A DNA stretch of 64,000 nucleotides from Hemicordylus capensis (lineage: Eukaryota; Chordata; Lepidosauria; Squamata; Cordylidae). The position numbers were made by a program, and so were the translations under genes. The number at the start of each line of letters is the position of its first letter. The first letter of the stretch is position 1. Shown piece after piece: positions 11,168-20,443 of the stretch. The stretch is from assembly GCF_027244095.1 (NCBI RefSeq), contig NC_069660.1, forward strand, positions 56,869,834 through 56,933,833. The letters run 5' to 3'. The notes beneath the pieces were generated by a model. The model saw only the letters and a program-made list of their open reading frames with translations. It was not told where the DNA came from and ran no database searches.

Positions 11168-11362
11168 GAAGTCATTCACAAAATCAAAAACTGTGTTCTA
11201 CCTGGGTTTGTGTGTCCTTCCAATTTTTGATTGTGTGGAAGCAAGGTAGGAAGAAAACTTGGGTAGCTTTCCCTTCTACCTTGCTTCTACACAACTGAAA
11301 ATTGGGAGCACACACAGCTCCCAAGTCCAGGTAGAACAGTTTTTGATTGTGTGGATGACCTC
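11168..11362. mobile_element. Foldback element (family C)
   Basis: The left arm carries CAAAAACTGTGTTCTACC and GTGTGGAAGCAAGGTAGG, and the right arm carries the complements CTACCTTGCTTCTACACA and GGTAGAACAGTTTTTG. The outer ends GAAGTCATTC and GGATGACCTC are inverted. The inner motif GGGAGCTGTG, with TTGTGTAGAAGCAAGGT further in, is shared with the foldback at 41033-41292. The target duplication was not resolved. Confidence 0.7.
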
Positions 11363-11676
11363 AGAGTCTGCAATGTGGAATGGTTTACCTCTTAAAATAG
11401 TTTCCGCCATTACTGCAGAAAGTGCCTTTTGAAATATTTTAATGTTCCTATTGAAGTCAAATTGCTTGTTATTGTCTACATATTTAGGATCACTAAGCTA
11501 AGTATCTACATTGATGGAAGTCCATAATTTGAAAGACTCCTTCCCAAAGCGGGAGATAAATGGAGCTCTTTGGATGAAAAATTTTGTTGCTAGGCCTGCC
11601 TGGAACCAAACAGTAGTCCAAACATTACTAGAAATTAAACAAGCTAACAATTATCTCTGTCTCTCCCCCCACCCCC
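11363..11676. other. No feature seen
   Basis: About 310 bp between the foldback element and the 3' end of the CR1 LINE. It ends in a C-rich run at 11664-11678 that abuts the CR1 terminus. Confidence 0.4.
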
Positions 11677-12338
11677 CATAAGAACAGCCCTGCCCAAGGC
11701 CCATCTAGTTCTGCATCCTGTTTCTCACAGTGGCCCACCAGATGCTGCTGGAAGCCACAGGCAAGAATTTAGGGCATGCCCTCTCTCCTGCTGTTACTCC
11801 CCTGCAACTGGTACTCAGAGGCATCCTGCCTTTGAGGCTGGAGGTGGCCTTTAACCCTCCAGCTAGTAGCTGATGATAGACCTCTCCTCCATAAAGTTAT
11901 CCAAACCCCTCTTAAAGCCATCCAGGTTGTTGGCTGTCACCACATCGTGTGGCAGAGAATTCCACAAGTTGATTATGCATTGTGTGAAAAAGTACTTCCG
12001 TTTATTGGTCATAGATTTCCTGGCAATCAATTTCATGGGATGACTCCAGGTTCTAGTGTTATGTGAGAGGGAGAAGAATTTCTCTCTATCCACTTTCTCC
12101 ACATCATGCATGATTGTATAGACCTCTATCATGTATCCCCGCAGTTGTCTTTTTTCCAAACTAAAAAGCCCCAGGTGGTGTAGCCTTGCCTTATAAGAAA
12201 GGTGCTCTAGGCCCCTGATCATCTTGGTTGCCCTCTTCTGCACCTTTTCCAGTTCTACAATGTCCTTTTTTAGATATGGTGACCAGAATTGTACACAGTA
12301 CTCCAGGTGTGGTCGCACCATAGTTTTGTATAAGGGCA

Positions 12339-13496
12339 TTATAATGTTAGCAGTTTTATTTTCATCCCCTTCCTAATGATCCCTAGCATGGAATTGGCCT
12401 TTTTCACAGCACATTGAGTCGACACATTCAACGAGCTGTCCACCATGACCCCAAGATCCCTCTCCTGGTCCGTCACCGACAGCTCAGATCCCATCAGCAT
12501 ATACTTGAAGTTGGGGGGTTTCATCCCAATGTGCATCACTTTACACTTGCCAACACTGAGCCGCATTTGCCATTTTGTCGCCCACTCACCCAGTCTGGAG
12601 AGATCGTCTTGGAGCTCCTCACAATCTGTTTTGGATTTCATTATCCAAAAGAGTATGGTATCATCTGCAAATTTGGATACCTCGCTGCTTACCCCTGCTT
12701 CTCGATCATTTATGAATAAATTTAAAAGCACCGGTCCCAGTACAGATCCCTGGGGGACCCCACTTCTTACTTCCCTCCATTGTGAAAACTCTCCATTTAT
12801 ACCTACTGTCTGTTTCCTGTCTTTCAACCAGTTAGCAATCCACACATGTACTTATCCCCTTATCCCATGACTGCTAAGTTTCCTCAGGAGTCTTTGATGA
12901 GGAACTTTGTCAAAAGCTTTTTGGAAGTCCAGGTATACTATGTCAACTGGATCACCTTGATCCACACACTTGTTGACACTTTCAAAGAACTCCAAAAGGT
13001 TTGTGAGACAAGATTTACCTTTGCGGAAGCCATGCTGGCTCACTCCCAGCAGGGCCTGTTCTTCTATGTGCTTTACAATTTTATCCTTGAGGATGCTTTC
13101 CATCAATTTGCATGGAATGGATGTTAAGCTAACCGGCCTGTAATTTCCTGGATTGCCGTTGGATCCCTTTTTGAAAATCGGTGTTACTTTGGCTACTTTC
13201 CAGTCCTCCAGTACAGAGCCCGATTGCATGGATAAGTTATATATTTTAGCAAGGAGGTCGGCAATTTCACATTTGAATTTTTTGAGGACGCTTGGATGGA
13301 TGCCATCCGGCCCAGGCAATTTGTTAGTTTTCAGTTTTTCCAGATAGTTTAGAACATCATCTCTTGTCAATTCCATCTGACTCAGTTCTTTAGCCTCCAT
13401 CCCCGAAAATCCTGGTTCAGGAACAGATATATGCTCAGTATTCTCTGCCATTAAGACAGCAGCAAAGAATTCATTTAGCTTCTCTGCAACATCCAT
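12339..13496 (-). pseudogene. CR1 ORF2 reverse transcriptase domain (broken)
   Basis: This is the catalytic core of the LINE, which would nick the target and reverse transcribe its own RNA there. The FADD active site is present, and the DFQKAFD motif provides the first catalytic aspartate. The reading frame runs 13496-12852, shifts, then continues 12845-12339. The following C-terminal segment (12339-11863) is again in another frame. It therefore could not make an intact enzyme. It belongs to the element at 11677-15450 and is not a host gene. Confidence 0.9.
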
Positions 13497-14386
13497 CTAT
13501 ATATATATTTCTCCTGGGTGTGCCCAGGAGAAATGCGTCCCGGCAGCCCAGCTGATTGGCTGGGCTGCGGGGGCGCCTGATTGGTCCTGGCGCACCCAGG
13601 AGAACGGCGGCGGCCATGGCCGGGGAGCCAGGCGGGCCTGGCCGCGGAGTCGAGGCGGCGGGCTTGGCTGGGCCCGGCAGCGGCGGCACTCTTGGGCCCG
13701 GCCACGGCGATGGGCCCGGCGGCGGCAGCAGCACTCTCGGGCCCGGCGGCGGCGGCACCCTCGGGCCCGGCGGCGGCGGCACCCTCGGGCCCGGCGGCCG
13801 CGGCGGCGGCACCCTCGGGCCCGGCGGCCGCGGCGGCGGCACCCTCGGGCCCGGCGGCCGCGGCGGCGGCACCCTCGGGCCCGGCGGCCGCGGCGGCGGC
13901 ACCCTCGGGCCCGGCGGCCGCGGCGGCGGCACCCTCGGGCCCGGCGGCCGCGGCGGCGGCACCCTCGGGCCCGGCGGCCGCGGCGGCGGCACCCTCGGGC
14001 CCGGCGGCCGCGGCGGCGGCACCCTCGGGCCCGGCGGCCGCGGCGGCGGCACCCTCGGGCCCGGCGGCCGCGGCACCCTCGGGCCCGGCGGCCGCCGCGG
14101 CGGCACCCTCGGGCCCGGCGGCCGCCGCGGCGGCACCCTCGGGCCCGGCGGCCGCGGCGGCGGCACCCTCGGGCCCGGCGGCCGCCGCGGCGGCACCCTC
14201 GGGCCCGGCGGCCGCCGCGGCGGCACCCTCGGGCCCGGCGGCCGCCGCGGCGGCACCCTCGGGCCCGGCGGCGGCACCCTCGGGCCCGACGGCCGCGGAG
14301 GTAAGGCGGCGGGCCCGGCCGCAGCGCAGGCGGCGGTGGGCCCGGCCGCACTAGAGGCACAGATGCTCTGTGCCCGGGCCCACTAG
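13496..14386 (+). mobile_element. Non-autonomous Helitron with GC-rich minisatellite core
   Basis: The 5' end is TCTATATATATATTTCTCC after host A13495. The 3' end is the hairpin GGCACAGATGCTCTGTGCC, then 12 nt ending in CTAG at 14386, followed by host T14387. This matches the Helitron pattern: 5' TC, a 3' hairpin 10-12 nt before CTRR, insertion between A and T, and no target duplication. Removing it rejoins the CR1 sequence (CAACATCCA to TATCCTTAATAATCC). A 12-bp-arm hairpin (ATTTCTCCTGGG and complement) lies at 13508-13535. The interior holds a roughly 30-bp tandem repeat. No Rep/helicase is encoded. Ends of the same group occur at 33785-34501 and 57929. Confidence 0.9.
13731..14290. repeat. 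GC-rich minisatellite, about 30-bp unit
   Basis: The unit is built from GGCGGCGGCACCCTCGGGCC followed by CGGCGGCCGC, repeated roughly 17-20 times with unit-length variants of about 18, 21, 24 and 30 bp. It lies inside the Helitron. It is extremely CpG-rich and contains almost no stop codons in any frame, which explains several overlapping 250-300-codon frames (Pro-Gly-Arg or Gly-Gly-Thr-Leu repeats) on both strands. Confidence 0.95.
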
Positions 14387-14658
14387 TATCCTTAATAATC
14401 CCTTTCACTCCCTCATTGTCTAATGGTCCAACCGCTTCCCTGGCAGGATTCCTGCATCTGATGTATTTAAAGAAGTTTTTGTTATCCCCCTGATGCTTTT
14501 AGCTACATGTTCCTCAAACTCTCTTTTTGCCTCCCTTATTGTCACCTTGCATTTCTTTTGCCAGAGTTTGTGTTCCTTTCTGTTCTCTTCATTTGGGCAG
14601 GCCTTCCAATTTCAGAAGGAAGTCTTCTTCCCTTTTATGGCTTCCTTGATGTTACCTG

Positions 14659-14720
14659 TTAGCCATGCTGGCCCAGTTAGCCATGCTGTTAGCCATGCTG
14701 GCCTGTTAGCCATGCTGGCC
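14659..14720. repeat. Short tandem repeat in CR1
   Basis: About four imperfect copies of GTTAGCCATGCTGGC with spacers of variable length. It directly abuts the perfect palindrome at 14722-14834. It arose inside the LINE, because normal CR1 has one such segment here. Confidence 0.8.
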
Positions 14721-14721
14721 C

Positions 14722-14834
14722 AGAAGCCCAGTTAGATTCTATTCCCAAAAGGAAGAAAGGTACCACTAAGCACAGGAGGACTGTGCTTAGTGGTACCTTT
14801 CTTCCTTTTGGGAATAGAATCTAACTGGGCTTCT
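14722..14834. repeat. Perfect palindrome, 53-bp arms and 7-bp spacer
   Basis: The left arm 14722-14774 begins AGAAGCCCAGTTAGATTC and the right arm 14782-14834 is its exact complement, separated by GGAGGAC. It lies in the endonuclease-RT linker of the CR1 copy. One arm continues the CR1 coding sequence, so the other is an inverted local copy. Perfect identity implies either a recent origin or ongoing correction between arms. Confidence 0.95.
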
Positions 14835-15450
14835 AGTATTGTGGTTTTGAGTAAATTCCATGCTCTCTGGAGCAAAGTGACTCTCCTAATTTTCCCTTTC
14901 AGCTTTCTTTTCACCATACTCCTCATTTTGGAGAAGTTCCCTCTTCTGAAATTAAAAACATCTGTGTTAGACTTCCTTGGTGATTCTCTCCCCGCATGTA
15001 TGCTGAATTTGATCACACTATGGTCACTGTTCCCTAAAGGGTCGATGACACTGACATCACGCACAAGGTCCTGGGTGCCACTCAGAATTAAGTCCAAGGT
15101 CGCCTTTTCTCTGGTTGGTTCCAAGACCAACTGTTCTAGGACACAGTCATTCAGCGTATCTAGAAATTTGACCTTTTTTTCATTACCTGACTGTGAATTT
15201 CCCCAGTCTATGTGTGGTGGGTAATTGAAGTCACCCATTATTACTGCCCTGCCTCTCCTTGACGCCTCCCTGATTTCCTCCTGCAACTCCCAGTCACTGT
15301 CAGTGTTTTGATCTGGAGGGCGATAGCGTGTCCCCAGTAGCACATTCCCTTTCAGGCCTTGTATTGTCACCCACAGATTTCTGTGGAGGACTCCAGTCCA
15401 TCTAGGATTTCTAGCTTGTTAGATTCTATCCCTTCTTTAACATACAATGC

Positions 15451-16580
15451 TAAAGAAAATATTTAGCACTGAAAATATTTATTACAGGAGACATATTTTG
15501 CTTTCCTACCTCTTATTAAAAACTTCACAAATGAACATGCTTCTTGAATACAGCTCCTAATAGCTCATGACTATCTAGGGTGAAGTTGAAATAAATAATA
15601 ATTATGACATGTTCATCATGTAGCTTTATAGAAAATGGTGTAACTAGGAAAATTGATACCAAGAGGCACAACTACAGAACATATCTAGCACTGTTCCATT
15701 ACTTTAATGATTTTAACATTTTAAACAATGGTGATAATGTCTTATTTCAAATAAAAGCTGATAAATATGATAATCATTCGTTCCAAAACTCCCACCACAG
15801 TAGCATTGGCTGTGTGTGTCCAGTTCAACAGATTTGCATGCATTCAGCTCATCTTTGACTTCCAGTACTGCAATTTGTCTGACACCAGTCATGGGTTATA
15901 CACTCACTCAAAGTGAAATAGCAGGTGGATCTCATGTACCAGCAATTTGTAGAAAAGAAAATTAAGGTGCAGCTTTTCTGACTCCTGCATCCATATGACA
16001 TGACGAAGATGCAAATGCCTCCTTCACAACTATTAAAGACAGACGAGCTGTTCTTCCTTACCATCAAACTAATTTTCATGTGTCACTGGGAAGGTTTTCG
16101 TTGTAAGAACCGGTAGGTCATGGATCAATTCCTGCTGCAACTGCTTTTTCATTTATTTACTAGTCTGTGCCCTGCTTCTTAAAAGTGGGGGCCCACAAAA
16201 AATTATTCAGACAAAGAGGGAAAGGAGAATTGTTCCTCTGCCCTTCTTCTGCTCTCTCTCCTCTTTCACATATACTGTACACATTATAGGGTGGCCATCT
16301 TGGACTCAGGTTTTTACCATACATCAGTCTTAAAAAACAACGACAACAACAACATCTGAAGGAGTTGCAGTAGAAAAAGATTAAGTGCTGCCATGCATCC
16401 CTCCCACCCCTACTCAAGAAGTCTTCCTGCCCTGAAGCTGCTTTTCCTAATGGAAGCAACCATTGGGGTTTTGTTGCATGCCTTTGTGTGTGTTGACATG
16501 CAGTTAAACTCCAAGATGGCTTTTAAAAATAATTAGACAAATGCACTGAGGATAGGTTTATCAATAGCTATTAGCTATTA
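15451..16580. other. No gene or known repeat seen
   Basis: AT-rich in 15451-15850, with a small CAA-rich tract at about 16326-16352. A 99-codon minus frame at 16160-16459 is cysteine- and arginine-rich but matches nothing I know. Confidence 0.4.
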
Positions 16581-17062
16581 CAGGTTGAGAATCCCTTATC
16601 CAGACTGCTTGGGACCAGAAGTGTTCTGGATTTTGGATTTTTCCAGATCTTGGAATATTTACATAATGAGATATCTTGGGCATGGGATCCAAGTCTAAAC
16701 ACACAAGGTTACTGTATTTTATTTTTTCAGGTCCAACAGAGCAAGCGTCAAACTGAGCAGGGAGTGGAGGAGGGGGGCTTTCCCTTTTCCCTCTAGTGCC
16801 AAAGCAAGAACATCAAAAACATTAAAAAGCTTCACATTAAAACAGAGCTGCAACTAGAGAGTATTACAGACAAAAACCCTGTCACTAACAGCCTTCTGAA
16901 ACACGTAAGTTTTGACTGCATGTTTAAAACCAGTAAAATTGGGAATCTGCAAGTGAGCTGAGGCATTTCGGGGTTTTTTTTTGTTATGGCGCACGCCGTG
17001 GTGGTTTCCAGATTTTGGAGCATTCCAGATTTCGGATGTCCAGATAAAGCATACTCAACCTA
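16581..17062. mobile_element. Tigger/pogo-type MITE (family T1)
   Basis: The left end CAGGTTGAGAATCCCTTATC and the right end GATAAAGCATACTCAACCTA are inverted, and the element sits between TA dinucleotides (16579-16580 and 17063-17064). The subterminal text GCTTGGGACCAGAAGTGTTC and GAGCATTCCAGATTTCGGAT is the pattern of MER44/Tigger7-like elements known from amniotes. A second member is at 55888-56904. No transposase remains. Confidence 0.85.
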
Positions 17063-17064
17063 TA

Positions 17065-17585
17065 TAGGTAAATGGAAATTCCAAGTCCAAACACAATGTA
17101 GTTCTGACATCTACCTGGCCACTCTTGCTAACAAGATGCTAGTGCAGATGGAATTTTTCTCAAATCCAGTGGCTCTCTTCTGATGTTACTTTTATATTAT
17201 CTGTAGCCTGCCCAGAGAGACAGATGTGGCTGCAAAAGGGAATGTACTGGATTAGACAGTGTTTTTGCCTCTCTTCTGTCCTCCTCCGTTGTCACTTTGT
17301 TTACTCAGAGTTCACATGCTGATGTGGTGCCTTGTTCTCTCTGACTACCAACCTAGGCTCCCAAGCAGATAATCATGAGCATGAATCTTGGGTGAGTCAA
17401 GTAACAGCAGAAGGAGAAGGGGTGGAACAGATGAGAAAGTACTGCAATACCTATTCCACTCCCTTCCTCCCACAGTCACACAAGTCTCTTCTCTCCTCCA
17501 GGCTTCTGAGCAGCATGAAAATGAGCCCAAACCAGGATGAGTCAAATGACACACAGGTGACCTGATCAAAGAAGGGACAACATTG
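17065..17585. other. No feature seen
   Basis: About 520 bp with overlapping short frames on both strands (17332-17569) and no domain. There is no repeat structure at either end. Confidence 0.4.
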
Positions 17586-17593
17586 CCCTATCC

Positions 17594-17725
17594 CAGGGGT
17601 AGGCAACCCTGGCTCTCCAGCTGTTGTTGAACTACAACTCCCATAACCCCCAGCCACAAAAGTGGCTGGGGATGATGGGAGTTGTAGTTCAACAACAGCT
17701 GAATAGCTAAGGTTGCCCACTCATG
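17594..17725. mobile_element. hAT MITE (palindromic, ACTACAACTCCCAT type)
   Basis: Left arm CAGGGGTAGGCAACC then CAGCTGTTGTTGAACTAC. The right arm is the complement through GTAGTTCAACAACAGCTG, ending GGTTGCCCACTCATG. The centre is CAGCCACAAAAGTGGCTG. The target duplication is poorly preserved (CCCTATCC versus CCAAAACC), so the exact ends rest on the inverted termini. Confidence 0.75.
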
Positions 17726-17814
17726 CCAAAACCTTCCTGCTCCTTTCCCTAGCTATTTTTGCTTTTTGAGTGTCAAGGTTAAAATTTTATCTGGCCAATG
17801 GCTAATGTGATGAA

Positions 17815-17913
17815 GAAAATTACTCAGAGTAGTCCCATTGCTATTTAAAGGACAAGTTTGGCAATGCTTAGCTTGTCCTTTGAATTTCAATGGGACTACT
17901 GTGAGTAATTTTC
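17815..17913. mobile_element. Short foldback element
   Basis: The arms GAAAATTACTCAGAGTAGTC and GACTACTGTGAGTAATTTTC are inverted, with CCATTG and CAATGG, then AAGGACAAG and CTTGTCCTT, further in. The arms are about 45 bp and weaker similarity extends outward to about 17795 and 17930. It looks like an old palindromic MITE. Confidence 0.65.
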
Positions 17914-18041
17914 CTGACCTCAGCCAATGAAGATAGTTTTATTTACTGTATTGTTCATCATGTCAAACAAAGCAAGGTGGCAACCTTGATACACACCTAC
18001 AAGACTTACATGCACAGATGGACAAACACTGGTGCTTTGTA

Positions 18042-18042
18042 T

Positions 18043-18078
<36 letters not shown>
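18042..18078. repeat. (CA)n microsatellite
   Basis: About eighteen CA units directly upstream of the family B foldback element at 18089. Confidence 0.95.
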
Positions 18079-18080
<2 letters not shown>

Positions 18081-18088
18081 CCCATGAC

Positions 18089-18500
18089 TAAGGATGTGCA
18101 TGAACAGAGGTTTGAGTATTGGTTCAGTGTCACGGGGAGGGAAGTGGGAGCATTAAGAAAGAAGATAACAGGTCTTTATCTGCTCTTCACTGCCCCATGT
18201 AGCTTCCTGATGGGGCAGCGCTTGTCCTAAGTACCCGTACATGGTGTCCGTGCATGTACAGGTGCCATTTGCGTGATCAGCAACACCATGCTTACAACAC
18301 AAATGGTGCCTGTGCATGCGTGGATGCCATGTGCGCAGTGGCGCTGTGTGCGGATACTTAGGATGAGCGCCACCCCAGCAGGAAGTTGCATGGGGCAGTG
18401 GAGAGCAGATAAGGACCTGCTCTCCTCTTCCTTAAATCTCCCACTCTCCTCCTCGTGGCACCAAACCAGTGTTCTTAACCTCGGTTCGTGCAGATCCTTA
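18089..18500. mobile_element. Palindromic hAT element (family B)
   Basis: The ends TAAGGATGTGCATGAACAG and GGTTCGTGCAGATCCTTA are inverted. The interior is largely palindromic: GTCTTTATCTGCTCTTCACT and CCCCATG on the left return inverted at 18380-18420. The flanks CCCATGAC and CCCACAGT match at only 4 of 8, all differences being transitions, so this is an old insertion. The frames at 18227-18740 on both strands are products of the palindrome and the SINE that follows. Confidence 0.75.
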
Positions 18501-18604
18501 CCCACAGTCCACAGGCAAATTCTCCCCCTGACACATACAAGCCATAAGAATCCCCTCCACTGCCATGCTGGCACGGGATGGAGCAACAATAGTGCAGGGA
18601 GGGC

Positions 18605-18772
18605 TGGCAGAAAGGTGACATCCCAAGTTCCCTTCCTAATATCTCCAAGATATGGCTGGGAAAGACTCCTGCCTGCAACCTTGGAGAAGCTGCTGCCAAT
18701 CTGTGTAGACAATCCTGAGCTAGATGGACCAATAGTTTGACTCAGTAGAAGGCAGCTTCCTATATTCCTAAG
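18605..18772 (+). repeat. 5S-SINE body and tail (5'-truncated)
   Basis: It has the shared body (CCCAAGTTCCCTTCC, CCTGCCTGCAACCTTGGAG) and tail (TGAGCTAGATGGACCAAT and GGCAGCTTCCTAT). No 5S-like head is attached, so from this copy alone it could come from either the 5S-headed or the tRNA-headed family. Confidence 0.75.
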
Positions 18773-18904
18773 ACATTTACCATGCTAGGATTCTTCCCCC
18801 TCCCCCCACCCTCCTGTGCTTAATGTTACTGAGCTCCAGAGGAATCCAGGTAAACGGAGTAATCACAAGTCCAGTTGGTATCATTTTCCTTCTGGCCTCC
18901 TGAG

Positions 18905-19040
18905 CAGTGTTCCCTCTAACAGGGATTCCCAGATGTTGTTGACTACAACTCCCATAATCCCCAAGTAAAAGCCATTGCAGCTGGGGATTCTGGGAGTTGT
19001 AGTCAACAACATCTGGGAATCCCTGTTAGAGGGAACAATG
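18905..19040. mobile_element. hAT MITE (palindromic, 136 bp)
   Basis: The ends CAGTGTTCCCTCTAACAGG and CCTGTTAGAGGGAACAATG are near-perfect inverted repeats, flanked by a perfect 8-bp duplication CTCCTGAG (18897-18904 and 19041-19048). The arms stay almost perfect for about 58 bp through GTTGACTACAACTCCCA. The paralogous segment near 26390 has an empty site. Confidence 0.93.
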
Positions 19041-19059
19041 CTCCTGAGATGTGCTAGTA

Positions 19060-19513
19060 CAGTCATCCCTTGCCAACTGCTAGGGTCACATTTCCGCGAA
19101 ACCTCGTGGTTGGCAAATTTATGATTGGCGAGACATCGGAATGAATGGGGAACAGAGTTAGGGGAACTGCAACCACAAAACACCTCAAAATAAAGGAAAA
19201 AATGCTAGAAATTGGCTAAAAATCACCAAACCCCCCTTAATATCACCAAGAGTCACCAAGAGGAATGAGCAGATTGAACCTCTGGAAATTTTTTGAACCA
19301 CTAAAAATCACTCAAATGTACTTTAAATTACAAGGAGTCAGCAAGCATCACCAAAAGGAATGAGGAGATTGAATCTCTGAACACCCCAAAATCATTAAAA
19401 TGCCTCCCAAATGGCTAACCATGTATACTCAGGTTGTTGGCAATACCGGTCACAATTTCCCATTCATGCTTAAAATCGTGCTTGAGTAAACCATGGTTGG
19501 CAAGGGATGACTG
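19060..19513. mobile_element. Tigger-like MITE (family T2)
   Basis: The ends CAGTCATCCCTTGCCAAC and GTTGGCAAGGGATGACTG are perfect 18-bp inverted repeats. The left flank is TA and the right flank is AA, probably a decayed TA. The interior has repeated AATCACCAA/ACC stretches and a duplicated CAAGAGGAATGAGCAGATTG-like segment at about 19257 and 19357. No transposase remains. The paralog at about 26415 lacks this insertion. Confidence 0.88.
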
Positions 19514-19574
19514 AATTACCACAGCCATGGAGATAGCCATGCTGATAAAGAATTACTACAAAGACTGCTGGGAG

Positions 19575-19749
19575 TAGTGTTCCCTTTAAGGTGTGTGCAC
19601 ATTCACCAGGTTTTTAAAAAAATGTCTGCTCAGTTAATTTTAGATCCCGCTCAGGTTCAGGAAGGCCCTACTCTGAATGCTGCCTTGATACTCCCGCCCA
19701 GAACAAAACTCATTCTGCACACAGATGAAAAAAATTAGAGAGAACACTG
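19575..19749. mobile_element. hAT MITE (175 bp)
   Basis: The left end TAGTGTTCCCTTTAAGG and the right end TTAGAGAGAACACTG are inverted. The flanks GCTGGGAG (19567-19574) and GTTGGGAG (19750-19757) match at 7 of 8. The paralogous segment at about 26440-26460 reads straight across the site. Confidence 0.88.
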
Positions 19750-19784
19750 GTTGGGAGCAACAGAACAGAATTTCAGGCACTGTT

Positions 19785-20116
19785 TTGTCTAAAGTTTGTC
19801 TAACCGGGCCTTCTCAGCTGCTGCCCCAAGATTGTGGAATGTGCTCCTTATTAAGATATGAGCCTCCCCATCTCTGGCAATTTTTAAGAAACTTCTGAAA
19901 ACACATCTCTTCAACCAAGCTTTCTCAGCTTTTTAAAACTTGTTTTTAAATTGTTTTGGCTATTTAATTGGTGTTTTATGATGTTTCAATTGTTAATTAT
20001 TATTTTATGCAGTGTTATAATTTCTGTTTTAATTGTTAATTGATTTTAATGGTGTTTTAATGTAAACCGCCCTGAGCCTTTTGGAAGGGCAGTATAAAAT
20101 TTTTAATAATAAATAA
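19785..20116 (+). mobile_element. L2 LINE 3' end
   Basis: The start encodes the last part of the L2 ORF (like AFSAAAPRLWNVLLIKI, then FKKLLKTHLF) and runs into an AT-rich 3' UTR with AAACCGCCCTGAGCCTTTTG, GGCAGTATAAA and an ATAAATAAA tail. It is strongly 5'-truncated. Confidence 0.85.
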
Positions 20117-20336
20117 AGTCTCAGAGACTCAGGAAGACCAGGGCCCAGGTATGCCTCAGGCTTCTGAAGGCTTGGTGTTCTCCTTCAGGGCCTGTAAGCC
20201 ATACAGTACACATGAAAAGTTCATGTTGATCTCCTCCTCACTCATCCACATACCAAGGACAGAGCATCACTTGCTGTCCTAAGCAGCCACACAGGAAATG
20301 CCAAGGACAAAAAGTTCCATGTGGGTGTACCTTAAG

Positions 20337-20435
20337 GCAGGGGCAGACAACTTGGACTCTCCAGCTGTTGCTGAACTACAACGCCCATCAAGTTGTAGTT
20401 CAACAGCAGCTGGAGAGCCAAGCTTGCATGCCACC
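20337..20435. mobile_element. hAT MITE (palindromic, 99 bp)
   Basis: The inner arms TCTCCAGCTGTTGCTGAACT and AGTTCAACAGCAGCTGGAGA are perfect. The flanks ACCTTAAG (20329-20336) and GCCTTAAG (20436-20443) match at 7 of 8. It belongs to the same MITE group as 17594-17725, with a shortened centre. Confidence 0.85.
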
Positions 20436-20443
20436 GCCTTAAG

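Larger units (their letters stand above)
11677..15450 (-). mobile_element. CR1 LINE, large 5'-truncated copy split by a Helitron
   Basis: On the minus strand the order is endonuclease, reverse transcriptase, 3' UTR. Endonuclease (about 15400-14790): YRPPDQNTDSDW, the catalytic MGDFNYPPHIDW, LDLILSG and NSDHSVIKF. Reverse transcriptase (13496-12339): PGPDGIHPSVLK, NYRPVSLTSI, motif A YLDFQKAFDKVPH, SGVPQGSVLGPVL and the FADD active site. The C-terminal part (12339-11863) has RPHLEYCVQFWSPY and NLWNSLPHDVV. The 3' UTR ends in GGGCTGTTCTTATG at 11677, as in amniote CR1. The N-terminal ORF1 is missing. Reverse transcriptase frames are broken near 12339-12345 and 12846-12852, a Helitron sits at 13496-14386, and a tandem repeat plus palindrome at 14659-14834 disrupts the endonuclease-RT linker. 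It is dead, but the long surviving frames suggest a moderate age. Confidence 0.95.
18773..20300. repeat. Segment paralogous to 26288-27020 (copy with more insertions)
   Basis: Outside its transposons this segment matches 26288-27020 in order: GAGCTCCAGA, TAATCACAAGTCCA(G/A)TTGG, ACAGCCATGGAG, CTGATAAAGA, GAGCAACAGAAC, then farther on CCACATACCA and GAGCCACACA-like pieces. The two copies carry different insertions. The hAT (18905), Tigger-like (19060) and hAT (19575) elements here have clean empty sites in the other copy. Confidence 0.7.

Noticed and set aside
12414-13127. Plus-strand frames opposite the CR1 reverse transcriptase
   Set aside because: They are antisense shadows of a recognisable LINE protein on the minus strand.
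13731-14290. CRISPR-like array
   Set aside because: The units are contiguous without unique spacers, and the context is vertebrate DNA inside a transposon.
13471-14408. Overlapping 250-300-codon proline/glycine-rich frames on both strands
   Set aside because: They arise from a stop-free GC-rich minisatellite inside a Helitron. Multiple frames on both strands are open at once and there is no promoter, intron or conserved domain.
14790-15224. 144-codon plus-strand frame
   Set aside because: It is antisense to the CR1 endonuclease domain (MGDFN, SDH motifs on the minus strand).
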